Source of the DNA: Rhodoferax sediminis
GTDB lineage: Bacteria > Pseudomonadota > Gammaproteobacteria > Burkholderiales > Burkholderiaceae_C
Reading direction: 5' to 3'
Assembly (NCBI RefSeq): GCF_006970865.1
Contig: NZ_CP035503.1
Coordinates: 943,001 to 1,007,000, forward strand
Length of the DNA stretch: 64,000 nt
Shown: piece after piece, positions 19,521 through 31,442 of the stretch
Layout: each line of letters begins with the position of its first letter
How positions within the stretch are numbered: position 1 is the stretch's first letter
Translations under genes and position numbers: made by a program
The notes under the pieces: generated by a model
Told to the model about the DNA's origin: nothing
Databases searched by the model: none
The model's input: the letters and a program-made list of their open reading frames with translations, nothing else

Positions 19521-19580
19521 TTGCTATGAGAAGCGTAGCTACTTGCGCTTACTGCGTAATGGCTAGAGGCCGATTTGATG
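19521..19580 (+). repeat. Comamonadaceae-type interspersed repeat, copy 3
   Basis: The copy begins TTGCTATGAGAAGCGTAGCT, continues with ACTTGCGCTTACTGCGTAAT and ends GGCTAGAGGCCGATTTG. It is the best match to the inferred full-length consensus in this window. It lies between prfA and prmC and so interrupts the usual close spacing of these genes. Confidence 0.7.
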
Positions 19581-19596
19581 AAAAGTTAGCGGGTGC

Positions 19597-20694
19597 TCAA
19601 GCACTCGCGACTTCCAGCTCGGCCAGCTGCTGCGCCGCCTCGTAGGCCTGTAGCGCCTGCACCACATCGTCCAGGTCGCCCTCCATGATGGCGAGCAGCT
19701 TGTACAGCGTGAGATTGATGCGATGGTCGGTGAGCCGCCCCTGCGGGAAGTTGTAGGTGCGGATGCGGTCGCTGCGGTCGCCGCTACCGATCAGGCTCTT
19801 GCGCTCGGCGGCGTCTTTCGCGGCGCGCTCGGAACGGTCTTTTTCCTGGATGCGCGCGGTGAGTACCTTGAGCGCCTGGGCCTTGTTGCTGTGCTGGCTG
19901 CGCCCGTCCTGGCACTCGGCCACGATGCCGGTCGGAATGTGCGTGATGCGCACCGCCGAGTCGGTCTTGTTGATGTGCTGGCCACCGGCACCGCTGGCGC
20001 GGTAGGTGTCGATGCGCAGATCGGCCGGATTGATCTTGATGGCCTCCTGCTCATCCGGCTCGGGCAGCACGGCCACGGTGCAGGCGCTGGTGTGGATGCG
20101 GCCCTGCGTCTCGGTGGCCGGCACGCGCTGCACGCGGTGCCCGCCGGATTCGAACTTGAGCGCGCCGTAGGCCTGGTCACCGACCACGCGCAGCACCACT
20201 TCCTTGTAGCCCCCGAGTTCGCTGGGCGACTCGCTGATGATCTCGGTCTTCCAGCCGCGGCGCTCGCAGTAGCGGGCGTACATGCGCAGCAGATCGCCCG
20301 CGAACAGCGCCGATTCGTCGCCGCCCGTGCCGGCGCGGATTTCCACGAAGGCGTTGCGCGCGTCGTCAGGGTCTTTGGGCAGCAGCATGCGCTGCAGCTC
20401 GGCGTGCAATTGCGCCAGTTCGGTCTCGGCCGAGGCAATTTCCTCCTGCGCCATCTCGGCCATGTCAGCGTCCACGGCGGGGTCGGCCTGCAGGGCCCGG
20501 GCCGCGGCCAGATCGTTTTCGCGCGCCACGTAGCGCTGGTAGCGGCTCACCAGCTGTGCCACATCGGAGTGCTCGCGCGAGAGCACCAGGAACTGGCTCA
20601 TGTCGCGCATGATGTCTTCGCGCGAGAGCAAAAAGTCCAGCTCCGACAAACGGACAGCGTAACGCTCCAGCCGGGCGCGCAGGAAGGATTTCAT
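19597..20694 (-). CDS. prfA: Peptide chain release factor 1
   Basis: It terminates translation at UAA and UAG. The 365-residue protein has the GGQ catalytic motif at about residues 237-239 ([17 protein letters not shown]) and the PCRF domain with [17 protein letters not shown]. The anticodon-like tripeptide region is near [14 protein letters not shown]. The start [20 protein letters not shown] fits the family. It lies 9 bases after hemA, the conserved hemA-prfA pair; prmC follows after a repeat. Confidence 0.97.
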   Translation of the reverse strand: MKSFLRARLERYAVRLSELDFLLSREDIMRDMSQFLVLSREHSDVAQLVSRYQRYVARENDLAAARALQADPAVDADMAEMAQEEIASAETELAQLHAELQRMLLPKDPDDARNAFVEIRAGTGGDESALFAGDLLRMYARYCERRGWKTEIISESPSELGGYKEVVLRVVGDQAYGALKFESGGHRVQRVPATETQGRIHTSACTVAVLPEPDEQEAIKINPADLRIDTYRASGAGGQHINKTDSAVRITHIPTGIVAECQDGRSQHSNKAQALKVLTARIQEKDRSERAAKDAAERKSLIGSGDRSDRIRTYNFPQGRLTDHRINLTLYKLLAIMEGDLDDVVQALQAYEAAQQLAELEVASA

Positions 20695-20703
20695 GGGGCG
20701 CCC

Positions 20704-21963
20704 CTAACGGCTTTTGCGAAGAAAGAAATGCTCGATGGCCACACTGGCGCGTTCGCGGGACGCGTGGTCGCCCGCATGCAGTTCGGCCATGGCGCCGTGC
20801 AGCATCTTCTGGGTCAGGCCCCTGGACAGGGCCTCCAGCACCGCGTCGACATCTTCGCCGCGGGCCAGCAGCCGGCGCGCGCGCGCGATTTCGGCACCGC
20901 GCCATTCGTCCGCCTGCGCGTTCAGCTGCTGGATCAGCGGCACGCTGCCGCGCTGGTCCATCCAGTGCATGAAGCTTTGTACGCCGGCGTCGATGATGGC
21001 CTCGGCCTGCGCCACCGCCGCCTGGCGATTCGCCTGGCCGGTCTGCACCACGGCCGCGAGGTCGTCCACGGTGTACAGGTACACGTCCTGCAGCGCCTTG
21101 ACCTCGATCTCGATGTCGCGCGGCACGGCCAGATCGACCATGAACATCGGGCGGTGCCGGCGCGCCTTCAGGGCCCGTTCCACGGCGCCCAGGCCGATGA
21201 TGGGCAGGGTGCTCGCGGTGCAGCTGACCACGGCGTCGAACTCGTGCAGGCGGGCCGGCAGGTCGGCCAGGCGCATCACCTCGCCGCCGAAGCGGCTGGC
21301 CAGTTTTTCACCGCGCTCCAGGGAGCGATTTGCGATGGCGATGGCCTTCGGGTTCCTGGCCGCGAAATGGGTGGCCGCGAGTTCGATCATCTCGCCGGCG
21401 CCGACAAACAAGACCTTGATCTGGCTCAGATCCTCGAACAACTGGCCCGCCAGCCGCACGGCGGCGGCGGCCATGCTGATGGAGTGCGCGCCGATTTCGG
21501 TCGAGGTGCGCACTTCCTTGGCCACCGCAAACGAGCGCTGGAACAGCTGGTTCAGCGTGGTGCCCAAGGCGCCGGCTTCTTCGGCGGCGCGCACTGCGTC
21601 CTTGATCTGGCCCAGGATCTGGGCCTCGCCCAGCACCATGGAATCGAGCCCGCTGGCGACGCGAAAGGCGTGGCGCGCCACCGGCCCGTCTTCCAGTGTG
21701 TAGGTGTGCGAGCGCAGCAACTCGGGGGAGACGTTGCCCGTGCGGGCCAGCCAGTCCAGCGCGTGGCCCGCCGCCAGTCTTTCACCGGCGCAGTAGATTT
21801 CGGTGCGGTTGCAGGTGGACAGGATCGCCACCTCGGGATGCCGGGCCAGCGATGCGCGCAACCCATGCAGGGCCGGCTGGATCTGGTCGATGGCGAACGC
21901 AAAGCGACCGCGCAGATCGAGCGGCGCGGTCGTGTGATTGATGCCTAAAGCCCAGACTGCCAT
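20704..21963 (-). CDS. hemA: Glutamyl-tRNA reductase
   Basis: It reduces glutamyl-tRNA to glutamate-1-semialdehyde, the committed step of tetrapyrrole synthesis in the C5 pathway. The 419-residue protein has the catalytic cysteine C51 in [10 protein letters not shown], the NADPH-binding [17 protein letters not shown] near 185 and [20 protein letters not shown] at 21963 matches the family start [16 protein letters not shown]; an upstream frame opening at 22032 adds unrelated residues. A TATAAT lies at 21975-21970, unusually close to the start. It heads the hemA-prfA unit. Confidence 0.96.
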   Translation of the reverse strand: MAVWALGINHTTAPLDLRGRFAFAIDQIQPALHGLRASLARHPEVAILSTCNRTEIYCAGERLAAGHALDWLARTGNVSPELLRSHTYTLEDGPVARHAFRVASGLDSMVLGEAQILGQIKDAVRAAEEAGALGTTLNQLFQRSFAVAKEVRTSTEIGAHSISMAAAAVRLAGQLFEDLSQIKVLFVGAGEMIELAATHFAARNPKAIAIANRSLERGEKLASRFGGEVMRLADLPARLHEFDAVVSCTASTLPIIGLGAVERALKARRHRPMFMVDLAVPRDIEIEVKALQDVYLYTVDDLAAVVQTGQANRQAAVAQAEAIIDAGVQSFMHWMDQRGSVPLIQQLNAQADEWRGAEIARARRLLARGEDVDAVLEALSRGLTQKMLHGAMAELHAGDHASRERASVAIEHFFLRKSR

Positions 21964-22043
21964 TATTAGATTATAAAATTTGTGGCTCGAACAGGTATTG
22001 AGCCGGATCAACGACCTGCCATTGGCACACAAAACGCAACACC

Positions 22044-22322
22044 ATGGGACCTCTGGACCTGCTCATTCAACTGCTCAATTTCGTGGCGCCGGCGCTGTTC
22101 GTGGCCATTGTCACGACACTGGCTTCCCGGTTATTTGCAAGAAAAGGCTCGGTAGCCCTTGCCTGGTGGGCGCAAGCAGCTATCAATTTCGTAGTCGGCG
22201 CGGCCGCCTTGCTGCTCGGGCTATGGTACTTTGGGCACGACGGCAAGATGGCGACCTATGCGGCGCTGGTGCTTGGCTGTGCCAGCAGTCAGTGGCTCAT
22301 GGCGCGGGGCTGGCGGCACTGA
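22044..22322 (+). CDS. Small membrane protein, unknown function
   Basis: A 92-residue protein with three hydrophobic segments: [40 protein letters not shown] and [18 protein letters not shown] recognise no named family, though short proteins like this occur beside hemA in related genomes as far as I recall. The ATG at 22044 is 80 bases from the divergent hemA start. Part of the second helix (AAINFVVG) is encoded by a fragment of the scattered repeat, GCAGCTATCAATTTCGTAG. It converges on ugpQ with 10 bases between stops. Confidence 0.65.
   Translation: MGPLDLLIQLLNFVAPALFVAIVTTLASRLFARKGSVALAWWAQAAINFVVGAAALLLGLWYFGHDGKMATYAALVLGCASSQWLMARGWRH
22174..22194 (+). repeat. Interspersed repeat core inside a small membrane protein gene
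   Basis: The core AGCAGCTATCAATTTCGTAG matches the start of the repeat family and is read in frame as part of a membrane helix (AAINFV). Confidence 0.4.
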
Positions 22323-22332
22323 GCCGGTCACG

Positions 22333-23115
22333 TCAAGCCCGCGGTGCGAACAAATCCACGCGGTCGGTGATGATGCCGTCGGTACCGAGGTCCAGCAGGC
22401 GCTGCGCGGCCCACTCGTCGTTCACGGTGTAGCTTAAGGCACGCAGTCCGGCGTTGTGGGCCTGCGTAACATTGGTGCGGTCCCACAGCGCATGGTTGCA
22501 GACGATGGCCACGCAGCCCAGGTCGATGGCGGCCTCAAACCACCCCTGCCACAGCGTGTCCAGCAGCAGGCCGCGCGGCAACTGCGGCTCAGCCGCCTGC
22601 GCGCCTCGCAACGCGTCAACGCTGAACGAGCTGAGCAGGGGCGGCGCGGGCGCGTCGCGCCAGAGCCGTGCCGCATGCTGGGCGACCACTTCGCCGGTGT
22701 GGCGCTCCACGCCGGGCGTGGGCTTGATCTCGACATTCAAACAATGGCCGTTGCGCAGGCAATAGCGGGCAATGTTCTCGAAACTGGGCAGCGGCTCGCC
22801 CGCAAAGGCGCGCGAATGCCAGCTGCCCGCGTCCAGCTGCGCGAGCTCGCCCCAGGGGTGCTCGCCGCCGACGTCGCTGGCCGCGGCATCCAGCCGCTGG
22901 CGGCTGTTGGTGGTGCGCGCGAGCAAGGTGTCGTGCATCAGAAAAGGCACGCCGTCGCTGGACAACTTCACATCGCACTCGAACATGCGGTAGCCGTGAC
23001 TGGCCCCGCGCCGGAACGCGGCCAGTGTGTTCTCCGGTGCCAGCTTGCCCGCGCCGCGGTGCGCGATCCAGCGCGGGTAAGGCCAAAGCTCGAAGCTGAC
23101 GGTTTGCAGCGACAT
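22333..23115 (-). CDS. ugpQ: Glycerophosphodiester phosphodiesterase
   Basis: It hydrolyses glycerophosphodiesters to glycerol-3-phosphate plus an alcohol. The 260-residue cytoplasmic GDPD-fold protein has the signature IAHRGAGKLAPENTLAAF near residue 18 with catalytic His and Arg, FECDVKLSSDGVPFLMHD with the metal-binding E and D, and LNVEIKPTPG. No signal peptide is seen, so it acts on imported diesters. It is the last gene of the ugp operon, 17 bases after ugpC. Confidence 0.94.
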   Translation of the reverse strand: MSLQTVSFELWPYPRWIAHRGAGKLAPENTLAAFRRGASHGYRMFECDVKLSSDGVPFLMHDTLLARTTNSRQRLDAAASDVGGEHPWGELAQLDAGSWHSRAFAGEPLPSFENIARYCLRNGHCLNVEIKPTPGVERHTGEVVAQHAARLWRDAPAPPLLSSFSVDALRGAQAAEPQLPRGLLLDTLWQGWFEAAIDLGCVAIVCNHALWDRTNVTQAHNAGLRALSYTVNDEWAAQRLLDLGTDGIITDRVDLFAPRA

Positions 23116-23132
23116 GGTGCGGATCGCGTCGA

Positions 23133-24149
<1,017 letters not shown>

Positions 24150-24158
24150 TTTTGATCT

Positions 24159-25010
24159 TTATTTTTCCGTATCAACCAGGCCCTTGACGAACCATTTCTG
24201 CATCAGGATGACCACGATGGCCGGCGGCACCATGGCCAGGATGGCGGTGGCCATCACCACGTTCCACTGGTTTGCCGAGTCGCCGCCGGCGATCATGCGC
24301 TTGATGCCGATCACCACCGGGTACATGTCCTCGCTGGTGGTGGCCAGCAGCGGCCACAGGTACTGGTTCCAGCCGTAGATGAACTGGATCACGAACAGCG
24401 CCGCGATCGAGGTCTTGGATAGCGGCAGCAGGATGTCCTTGAAGAAACGCATCGGCCCGGCGCCGTCCATGCGCGCCGCTTCCACCAGCTCATCGGGCAC
24501 GGTCAGGAAGAACTGGCGGAACAGGAAGGTGGCCGTGGCCGAGGCGATCAGGGGAATGGTCAGGCCCGCATAGGTGTTGAGCATGCCCAGATCGGACACC
24601 ACCTTGTAGGTCGGCATGATGCGCACCTCGACCGGCAGCATCAGCGTGACGAAGATGGCCCAGAAGAAGAAATTCTTGAACGGGAAGCGGAAGTAGACGA
24701 TGGCAAACGCCGACAGCAGCGAGATGGCAATCTTGCCAAACGTGATGACCAGCGCCGTGACCAGACTCACCCACATCATGCGCGCCACCGGGGCGGTAGA
24801 GCCGGCGCCGTCGCCGCCGCCCACCAAGGCGGTTTTGTAGGTTTCCCACAGATGGCCGCCCGGCAGCAGCGGCATCGGGGCCTGGATGATTTCCTGTGCG
24901 GTGTGCGAGGAGGCGACGAATGCCAGGTACAGCGGAAATGCGACCACCAGCAGGCCCAGCACCATCACCACGTGGGCCAGGACCGTCAGCCACGGGCTGC
25001 GTTCAACCAT
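24159..25010 (-). CDS. ugpE: sn-Glycerol-3-phosphate ABC transporter, permease UgpE
   Basis: A 283-residue inner-membrane permease with six predicted helices. The EAA loop that docks to the ATPase is visible as [20 protein letters not shown]. The N-terminus [20 protein letters not shown] leads into the first helix, followed by a periplasmic loop ([20 protein letters not shown]). It pairs with UgpA. The 15-base gap to ugpA and 9-base gap to ugpC support one operon. Confidence 0.95.
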   Translation of the reverse strand: MVERSPWLTVLAHVVMVLGLLVVAFPLYLAFVASSHTAQEIIQAPMPLLPGGHLWETYKTALVGGGDGAGSTAPVARMMWVSLVTALVITFGKIAISLLSAFAIVYFRFPFKNFFFWAIFVTLMLPVEVRIMPTYKVVSDLGMLNTYAGLTIPLIASATATFLFRQFFLTVPDELVEAARMDGAGPMRFFKDILLPLSKTSIAALFVIQFIYGWNQYLWPLLATTSEDMYPVVIGIKRMIAGGDSANQWNVVMATAILAMVPPAIVVILMQKWFVKGLVDTEK

Positions 25011-25025
25011 GATGCAGGGCTTTCA

Positions 25026-25907
25026 TCAATATTGGACCTTTTTCTCGACATAGCGGAACTGCACCACGGTCAGCGCAATCACGATGGCCATGAGCACCAC
25101 CGACTGGGCCGCAGAGCCGCCCAGATCGCCATTCTTGAAGCCGTCGTTGTAGACCTTGTAGACCAGAATCATCGTGTCCTGGCCCGGACCGCCGCGCGTG
25201 GTGGCGTCGATAATCGCAAAGGTGTCGAAGAAGGCGTAGACCATGTTGATCACCAGCAGGAAGAAGGTGGTCGGCGACAGGAGGGGAAACTGGATGCTCC
25301 AGAAGCGCCGCCAGGGGTGTGCGCCGTCGATGGCTGCTGCTTCTATCAACGATTTTGGGATCGACTGCAGACCCGCCATGAAGAACAGGAAGTTGTAGGA
25401 AATCTGCTTCCACACCGCTGCCATCACGATCAGGGCGACCGCATCGCCCGTGTTGAGCAGGGAGTTCCAGTCCACGCCAAGGCTGCGCAACGCGTAGGCC
25501 ACAACGCCCAGCGTGGGCGAGAACATGAACAGCCACAGTACGCCCGCCACGGCCGGCGCGACCGCATACGGCACGATCAGGAAGGTCTTGTAAAACAGCG
25601 CGCCCCTGATGATGCGGTCGGCAAAAACGGCCAGCATAAGCGACAGGCCAATGCCCAGGGCGGCCACCATCGCGGAGAAAAGCGCGGTGATCTTGAAGGA
25701 GTTCAGATACGCCGAGTCGGTGAACAGGTCTCTGAAATTGTCGAAACCCACCCACTGGGTGGACAGGCCAAAGGCATCCTGCAGCTGGAACGATTGGAGC
25801 ATGGCCTGCCCGGCCGGCCAGAAGAAGAAGACCGCGATGACGGACACCTGCGGCGCGAGCAGCACCCACGGTAGCCACCGGGAACGGAAAAGGACGCGTT
25901 TTTCCAT
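25026..25907 (-). CDS. ugpA: sn-Glycerol-3-phosphate ABC transporter, permease UgpA
   Basis: A 293-residue inner-membrane permease with six helices. The EAA loop is [20 protein letters not shown]. The start [20 protein letters not shown] fits UgpA, whose first helix contains [20 protein letters not shown]. It follows ugpB after an 83-base gap holding a long hairpin, which likely lowers permease expression relative to the binding protein. Confidence 0.95.
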   Translation of the reverse strand: MEKRVLFRSRWLPWVLLAPQVSVIAVFFFWPAGQAMLQSFQLQDAFGLSTQWVGFDNFRDLFTDSAYLNSFKITALFSAMVAALGIGLSLMLAVFADRIIRGALFYKTFLIVPYAVAPAVAGVLWLFMFSPTLGVVAYALRSLGVDWNSLLNTGDAVALIVMAAVWKQISYNFLFFMAGLQSIPKSLIEAAAIDGAHPWRRFWSIQFPLLSPTTFFLLVINMVYAFFDTFAIIDATTRGGPGQDTMILVYKVYNDGFKNGDLGGSAAQSVVLMAIVIALTVVQFRYVEKKVQY

Positions 25908-25921
25908 GGATCAAACTATGA

Positions 25922-25948
25922 GGCCCTCCCCGCATTGCGGGAAGGGCC
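25922..25948 (-). terminator. Intra-operon hairpin between ugpB and ugpA
   Basis: The arms GGCCCTCCCCGC (25922-25933) and GCGGGAAGGGCC (25937-25948) pair over 12 positions with one mismatch and a 3-base loop. There is no T run, so it is not a full terminator. Such hairpins after a binding-protein gene commonly stabilise its mRNA and limit downstream expression. Confidence 0.6.
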
Positions 25949-25990
25949 GGAGCCAATCGCCGTCATGACGGCGTCGACGAAAGCAATGCT

Positions 25991-27301
25991 TCAGGACTTG
26001 TTGGCTTTCTGGAACCGCTCCAGTTGCTCGTTGCCGCGTGTGACAGCAGCGTCCAGCGCCTCTTTCGGCGTTTTCTTGCCGGTCCAGATCTGCTCGGTTT
26101 CTTCGTCGATGATGGTGCGGATCTGGTTGAAATTGCCCAGCCGGATGCCGCGCGACTTGTCCGTGGTCTTGCGGATCATCTGCGTCACCGCCACATCGGT
26201 ACCGGGGTGCTCCTTGTAGAAGCCGGACTTGTCGGTGAGTTCGTAGGCGGCCGTGGTGATCGGCAGGTAGCCGGTGCGCTTGTGGCTGGCCGACTGCACG
26301 TCGGGCCGCGACAGGTACTTGAAGAACGCCGCCACGCCCTTGTAGGTTTCCGCTTTCTTGCCCGCCATCACCCACAGGCTGGCACCGCCGATGATGGTGT
26401 TTTGCGGAGCGCCGGCCACATCCGGGTAATACGGCAGGGCCGAGATGCCGTAGGCAAACTTGGCTTCCTTGCTGACGCGCGAATACAGGCCGGAGGAGCC
26501 CGTCATCATCGCGCATTCACCGGAGGGGAACGAGACATCGGCCGCGTTGTCGCGGCCCTTGTAGACGAACAGGCCCTGCTTGGCCATGTCGGACAGATCG
26601 TCGAAATGGCGTATGTGCAATGGCGAGTTGAAGACCAGCCGGGCCGCCGGGCCGCCGAAGCCATTGTTCAGCGTTGCAAACAGCACGTTGTGCCAGGTCG
26701 AGAAGCTCTCCAGTTGGGTCCAGCTCATCCAGCTCGTGGTGAACGGGCACTTATGGCCGGCCGCCTTGAGCTTGGCGGCGTCCAGAATCACTTCGGGCCA
26801 GGTGGTGGGCGCCTTGTTGGGGTCGATGCCCGCAGCCTTGAACGCATCCTTGTTGTAATAAAAAACCGTGGTCGAGCTGTTGAATGGCAGGCTCAGCATC
26901 TGGCCGTTGGGCGCCGTGTAGTAGCCCGCCACCGCCGGAATGTAGGCCTTGCTGTCGAACTTGGCGCCGCCCGTGGTCATGACTTCGCCGACCGGCTTGA
27001 TCGCGCCCTTGGCGGCCATCATGGTGGCGGTGCCGACTTCATACACCTGCAGGATGTCGGGCGCATTGCCGGCCCGAAACGCCGCCATGCCGGCGGTCAG
27101 TGTTTCTCCATAGGTGCCCTTGTAGGTGGGAACGACCTTGTATTCTTTTTGACTTGCGTTGAAGTCCTTGGCGAGGTCGCCGACCCAATCGCCCAGCGGT
27201 CCGCTCATGGCGTGCCACCACTGGATTTCCGTTTGCGCCTGGGCCGACAAGGGCAGGACCAAGGCCGCAGCAAGCGCTGCCGCAGTAAATTGCAGTTTCA
27301 T
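25991..27301 (-). CDS. ugpB: sn-Glycerol-3-phosphate ABC transporter, periplasmic binding protein
   Basis: The periplasmic receptor of the Ugp system. The ATG at 27301 gives a signal peptide MKLQFTAAALAAALVLPLSA ending AQA, followed by mature TEIQWWHAMSGPLGDWVGDL. The WWHAM and later GSSGLYSRVS and WVMAGKKAETYKGVAAFFKY stretches match UgpB. Length is 436. A frame opening at 27397 is ignored as upstream leader. It is the first gene of ugpB-A-E-C-Q. A dyad at 27341-27353 lies 40 bases upstream. Confidence 0.95.
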   Translation of the reverse strand: MKLQFTAAALAAALVLPLSAQAQTEIQWWHAMSGPLGDWVGDLAKDFNASQKEYKVVPTYKGTYGETLTAGMAAFRAGNAPDILQVYEVGTATMMAAKGAIKPVGEVMTTGGAKFDSKAYIPAVAGYYTAPNGQMLSLPFNSSTTVFYYNKDAFKAAGIDPNKAPTTWPEVILDAAKLKAAGHKCPFTTSWMSWTQLESFSTWHNVLFATLNNGFGGPAARLVFNSPLHIRHFDDLSDMAKQGLFVYKGRDNAADVSFPSGECAMMTGSSGLYSRVSKEAKFAYGISALPYYPDVAGAPQNTIIGGASLWVMAGKKAETYKGVAAFFKYLSRPDVQSASHKRTGYLPITTAAYELTDKSGFYKEHPGTDVAVTQMIRKTTDKSRGIRLGNFNQIRTIIDEETEQIWTGKKTPKEALDAAVTRGNEQLERFQKANKS

Positions 27302-27340
27302 TGTGAAGACTCCTGAATCGATGCCTGAGGCTATCAAGGA

Positions 27341-27353
27341 AATGTGACACATT
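27341..27353. promoter_or_regulatory. Dyad AATGTG-A-CACATT upstream of ugpB
   Basis: A perfect 6-bp inverted repeat with a single-base centre lies 40-52 bases before the ugpB start, in the divergent gap shared with the DUF3683 gene. It is a plausible operator. In E. coli the ugp genes answer to PhoB; I see no convincing pair of TGTCA-type direct repeats here, so the regulator is unknown. Confidence 0.4.
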
Positions 27354-27489
27354 GATTTAACACGACAGCACCGGCACGCCGCAACCCGGGTTTCCATGGG
27401 GTTCCCCCATGGCGGGCGCGTGAATGCTGCGCTGCGGTAACATTCGATCCCAGCACGGCAGTCCGTTCTGGCTGCAATTCCAGGACCTC

Positions 27490-30400
27490 ATGAACGCTCC
27501 CACAACGCTCAACCACCTCATGGCCGCGGCCGATGAGGCACCCCGCCTGCGCGAAATCCCCTACAACTACACCTCGTTTTCCGACCGCGAGATCGTGATC
27601 CGGCTGCTGGGCGCAAGGGCCTGGGAGGTCCTCAATTCCCTGCGCCAGGAGCGCCGCACGGGGCGTTCGGCCCGCATGCTGTATGAGGTGCTGGGCGACA
27701 TCTGGGTAGTGCAGCGCAATCCGTATCTGCAGGACGATCTGCTGGACAACCCGAAGCGCCGCAAGCTGCTGGTGGAGGCCCTGCACCACCGCCTGGCCGA
27801 GGTCGGAAAACGCCGCACGCCCGCGATGGATGCCGATCGGGACGTCATCGTCGGTGAGCTTCTTACGGCTGCAGCTCAGGCGGTACGGGCGTTCGATGCT
27901 ACATTTTTGGAAGTGGCCCGCCTGCGCCGGCAGGCCCGGCGCATGCTGCAGAAGTGCACCGCCAGGGACAACATCAAGTTCGACGGCCTCTCGCGCGTCT
28001 CGCACGTGACCGATGCCACCGACTGGCGCGTGGAGTACCCGTTTGTGGTGCTGACCCCGGATACCGAGGCCGAGATGGCGGCCCTGGTCAAGGGCTGCAT
28101 CGAGCTGGGCCTGACCATCATTGCGCGCGGCGGCGGCACCGGCTACACCGGCGGCGCCATCCCCTTGAGCTGGAAAAGCGCGGTCATCAACACCGAAAAG
28201 CTGGAGGCCATGACCGAGGTCGAGATGATTCCGTTGCCCGGGCTCGCGCAGCCGGTGGCCACGGTGTGGACCGAGGCGGGCGTGGTGACGCAGCGCGTGG
28301 CGGACGCCGCCGAGCGCGCAGGCTTCGTGTTTGCCGTCGATCCGACCTCGGCCGAGGCCTCCTGCATCGGCGGCAACATCGCCATGAACGCGGGCGGCAA
28401 GAAGGCCGTGCTGTGGGGCACCGCGCTGGACAACCTGGCCTCGTGGCGCATGGTGACGCCGCAGGCACAGTGGCTCGAAGTCACGCGGCTGAACCACAAC
28501 CTGGGCAAGATTCACGATGCCGAGCTGGCCAGCTTCGAGCTGCGCTACTTCGAGGCCGACGGCAAGACGCCGGTACGCACCGAGCGGCTGGACATTCCCG
28601 GCAAGACCTTCCGCAAGGAAGGGCTGGGCAAGGACGTGACCGACAAGTTCCTCTCGGGCCTGCCCGGCATCCAGAAGGAGGGCTGCGACGGCCTGATCAC
28701 CAGCGCGCGCTGGATCGTGCACCGCATGCCGGTGCATACGCGCACCGTGTGCCTGGAATTTTTCGGCAACGCGAAGGACGCGGTGCCCAGCATCGTCGAG
28801 ATCAAGGATTTCATGTTCTCCCTGCAAAAGCACACGGGCAAAGAGGGTGAAGGACCGGGCACCTCCCAAGTCCTGCTGGCGGGCCTGGAACATCTGGACG
28901 ACCGCTACCTGAAGGCCGTGGGCTACGCCACCAAATCGAAGAAACACGGCGGCCTGCCCAAGATGGTGCTGTTCGGCGACATCGTGGGTGACGACGCCGA
29001 CGCCGTGGCGCGCGCCACCTCCGAGGTGGTGCGCATTGCCAACTCGCGCAGCGGCGAAGGCTTCATCGCCATCAGCCCGGAGGCGCGCAAGAAGTTCTGG
29101 CTGGATCGCAAGCGCACGGCGGCCATCAGCCGGCACACCAACGCCTTCAAGATCAACGAGGACGTGGTGATTCCGCTGCCGCGCATGGCCGAATACACCG
29201 ACGGCATCGAACGCATCAACATCGAGCTGAGCCTCGCCAACAAGCTGCGGCTGTGCATTGAGCTGGAGGCTTTCTTTACGCGCGGCAACCTGCCGCTGGG
29301 CAAGAAGGACGAGTCGGGCGAGGTGCCGTCGGCCGAACTGCTGGAAGACCGCGTGGCGCAGGCGCTGGCGTTGATCCACGAGGTGCGCGCGCTGTGGAGC
29401 GGCTGGCTGCAGGGCGTGGCCGAGCTGTTTCCCGGGCTGCAGGACCATTCGCTGCGCGCCAGCTGGAAGACGCAGATTCGCGCCCCGCTGCAGGCGATTT
29501 TTTCGGGCGACGCGTTCAAGCCGATTCTGGAAGAATGCAACGCGATCCACGCGCGCGTGCTCAAGGGCCGCGTCTGGGCCGCCTTGCACATGCATGCGGG
29601 CGATGGCAATGTGCACACCAACATCCCGGTCAACAGCGACGACTACGACATGCTGCAAACCGCGCACGAGGCGGTCAAACGCATCATGGCACTGGCGCGC
29701 TCACTCGACGGCGTGATCTCGGGCGAGCACGGCATCGGCATCACCAAGCTCGAGTTCCTGAGCGACGAAGAGCTCCAGCCGTTCACCGACTACAAGCGCC
29801 GGGTCGATCCCGAGGGGCGCTTCAACAAAGGCAAGTTGCTGCGAAATTCGGAGCAGACTGTGCAGGATGGTAAATGGCTCGACGGGGGAGGGGCCCTGTC
29901 GAATCGAATCTTTGCCGATTTGACCAATGCCTACACCCCCAGCTTCGGCCTCATGGGGCACGAGTCGCTGATCATGCAGCAGTCCGACATCGGCGCGATT
30001 GCCGATTCGGTGAAGGATTGCCTGCGCTGCGGCAAGTGCAAGCCCGTGTGCGCCACCCACGTGCCGCGCGCGAATCTGCTGTACAGCCCGCGCAACAAGA
30101 TCCTGGCGACCTCGCTCCTGGTAGAGGCCTTCCTGTACGAGGAGCAGACCCGGCGCGGCGTCTCGATCCGGCACTGGGAGGAGTTCGAGGACGTGGCCGA
30201 CCACTGCACCGTGTGCCACAAGTGCCTGTCCCCGTGCCCGGTCGACATCGACTTCGGCGACGTGTCGATGAACATGCGCAACCTGCTGCGCAAGATGGGG
30301 CAAAAGAGCTTTCGCCCCGGCAATGCGGCGGCCATGTTCTTCCTCAACGCCACGAATCCGCAGACCATCAAGCTGGTGCGTGGCGCCATGGTCGGCGTGG

Positions 30401-31434
30401 GCTTCAAGGCGCAGCGCCTGGCCAACCAGCTGCTGCACCGGCTGGCTCGGGCGCAGACCGCCAAACCGCCGGCCACGCTGGGCGCCGCGCCGGTGCGCGA
30501 GCAGGTGATCCACTTCATCAACAAGAAGATGCCGGGGGGCCTGCCCAAGCAAACGGCGCGCGCGCTGCTGGACATCGAGGACAAGGACTACGTGCCCATC
30601 ATCCGCAACCCCACGGGCACCACGCCCGAGACGGAGGCGGTGTTCTACTTCCCGGGCTGTGGCTCCGAGCGGCTGTTCTCGCAGGTGGGACTCGCGACCC
30701 AGGCCATGCTCTGGCACGCCGGCGTGCAGACCGTGCTGCCGCCCGGCTACCTGTGCTGCGGCTACCCGCAGCGCGGCGCGGGCCAGTACGACAAGGCCGA
30801 GAAAATCATCACCGACAACCGCGTGCTGTTCCACCGCGTGGCCAATACGTTGAACTACCTGGACATCAAGACCGTGGTGGTGAGCTGCGGCACCTGCTAC
30901 GACCAGCTGCAGGGCTACGAGTTCGACAAGATCTTTCCGGGCAGCCGCATCATCGACATCCATGAGTACCTGCTGGAAAAAGGCATCACGCTGCCTGCGG
31001 GGCAGGGGGGTTACCTGTACCACGAGCCTTGCCACAATCCCATGAAGCTCGGCGACCCGATGAAAACGGTCAAGGCGCTGGTCGGCGACAACGTGATCAA
31101 GAGCGAGCGCTGCTGCGGCGAATCCGGCACGCTGGGCGTGACCCGGCCCGACATCGCGACCCAGGTGCGGTTTCGCAAGGAAGAGGAAATCCGCAAGGGC
31201 GAAGCGCAACTGCGCGCCGCCGGCACCGTAGGCGCGCAAGGCAATGTGAAGATTCTCACCAGCTGCCCGAGTTGCCTGCAGGGCCTCAAGCGCTACGAGG
31301 ACGACCTGCAAAACGGCTTGCTCGAGGCCGATTACATCGTGATCGAGATGGCGAACCAGATCCTGGGCGAGCGGTGGCTGCCCGAGTACGTGGCCGCCGC
31401 GAATGCGGGCGGCATCGAGCGCGTGTTAGTCTGA
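27490..31434 (+). CDS. DUF3683 FAD/FMN-binding and Fe-S oxidoreductase fusion
   Basis: A very large (1314-residue) dehydrogenase. The N-terminal DUF3683 region ([20 protein letters not shown]) is followed by an FAD-binding-4/PCMH domain at about 190-340 ([20 protein letters not shown]), a C-terminal FAD-oxidase domain ending [15 protein letters not shown] near 750, and two 4Fe-4S motifs, [11 protein letters not shown] at 844-854 and [11 protein letters not shown] from 906. Two CCG heterodisulfide-type domains follow ([42 protein letters not shown]). The layout suggests oxidation of a D-2-hydroxyacid with electrons to quinone. ATG at 27490 has AGGA upstream; an earlier ATG at 27424 is possible. 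It is divergent from ugpB. Confidence 0.92.
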   Translation: MNAPTTLNHLMAAADEAPRLREIPYNYTSFSDREIVIRLLGARAWEVLNSLRQERRTGRSARMLYEVLGDIWVVQRNPYLQDDLLDNPKRRKLLVEALHHRLAEVGKRRTPAMDADRDVIVGELLTAAAQAVRAFDATFLEVARLRRQARRMLQKCTARDNIKFDGLSRVSHVTDATDWRVEYPFVVLTPDTEAEMAALVKGCIELGLTIIARGGGTGYTGGAIPLSWKSAVINTEKLEAMTEVEMIPLPGLAQPVATVWTEAGVVTQRVADAAERAGFVFAVDPTSAEASCIGGNIAMNAGGKKAVLWGTALDNLASWRMVTPQAQWLEVTRLNHNLGKIHDAELASFELRYFEADGKTPVRTERLDIPGKTFRKEGLGKDVTDKFLSGLPGIQKEGCDGLITSARWIVHRMPVHTRTVCLEFFGNAKDAVPSIVEIKDFMFSLQKHTGKEGEGPGTSQVLLAGLEHLDDRYLKAVGYATKSKKHGGLPKMVLFGDIVGDDADAVARATSEVVRIANSRSGEGFIAISPEARKKFWLDRKRTAAISRHTNAFKINEDVVIPLPRMAEYTDGIERINIELSLANKLRLCIELEAFFTRGNLPLGKKDESGEVPSAELLEDRVAQALALIHEVRALWSGWLQGVAELFPGLQDHSLRASWKTQIRAPLQAIFSGDAFKPILEECNAIHARVLKGRVWAALHMHAGDGNVHTNIPVNSDDYDMLQTAHEAVKRIMALARSLDGVISGEHGIGITKLEFLSDEELQPFTDYKRRVDPEGRFNKGKLLRNSEQTVQDGKWLDGGGALSNRIFADLTNAYTPSFGLMGHESLIMQQSDIGAIADSVKDCLRCGKCKPVCATHVPRANLLYSPRNKILATSLLVEAFLYEEQTRRGVSIRHWEEFEDVADHCTVCHKCLSPCPVDIDFGDVSMNMRNLLRKMGQKSFRPGNAAAMFFLNATNPQTIKLVRGAMVGVGFKAQRLANQLLHRLARAQTAKPPATLGAAPVREQVIHFINKKMPGGLPKQTARALLDIEDKDYVPIIRNPTGTTPETEAVFYFPGCGSERLFSQVGLATQAMLWHAGVQTVLPPGYLCCGYPQRGAGQYDKAEKIITDNRVLFHRVANTLNYLDIKTVVVSCGTCYDQLQGYEFDKIFPGSRIIDIHEYLLEKGITLPAGQGGYLYHEPCHNPMKLGDPMKTVKALVGDNVIKSERCCGESGTLGVTRPDIATQVRFRKEEEIRKGEAQLRAAGTVGAQGNVKILTSCPSCLQGLKRYEDDLQNGLLEADYIVIEMANQILGERWLPEYVAAANAGGIERVLV

Positions 31435-31442
31435 AGCTTTGT

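Noticed and set aside
19723..21948. A 741-codon plus-strand open frame opposite prfA and hemA
   Set aside because: Antisense to two well-supported genes; no family features.
27860..27920. A possible repeat fragment inside the DUF3683 gene
   Set aside because: Only a loose likeness (GCGTTCGATGCTACATTTTT) on the opposite strand, too weak to list.
27334..31311. Two long minus-strand open frames (777 and 536 codons) opposite the DUF3683 gene
   Set aside because: They mirror a clearly coding gene, match no protein family and have His/Gly/Arg-rich composition typical of GC-driven shadow frames.
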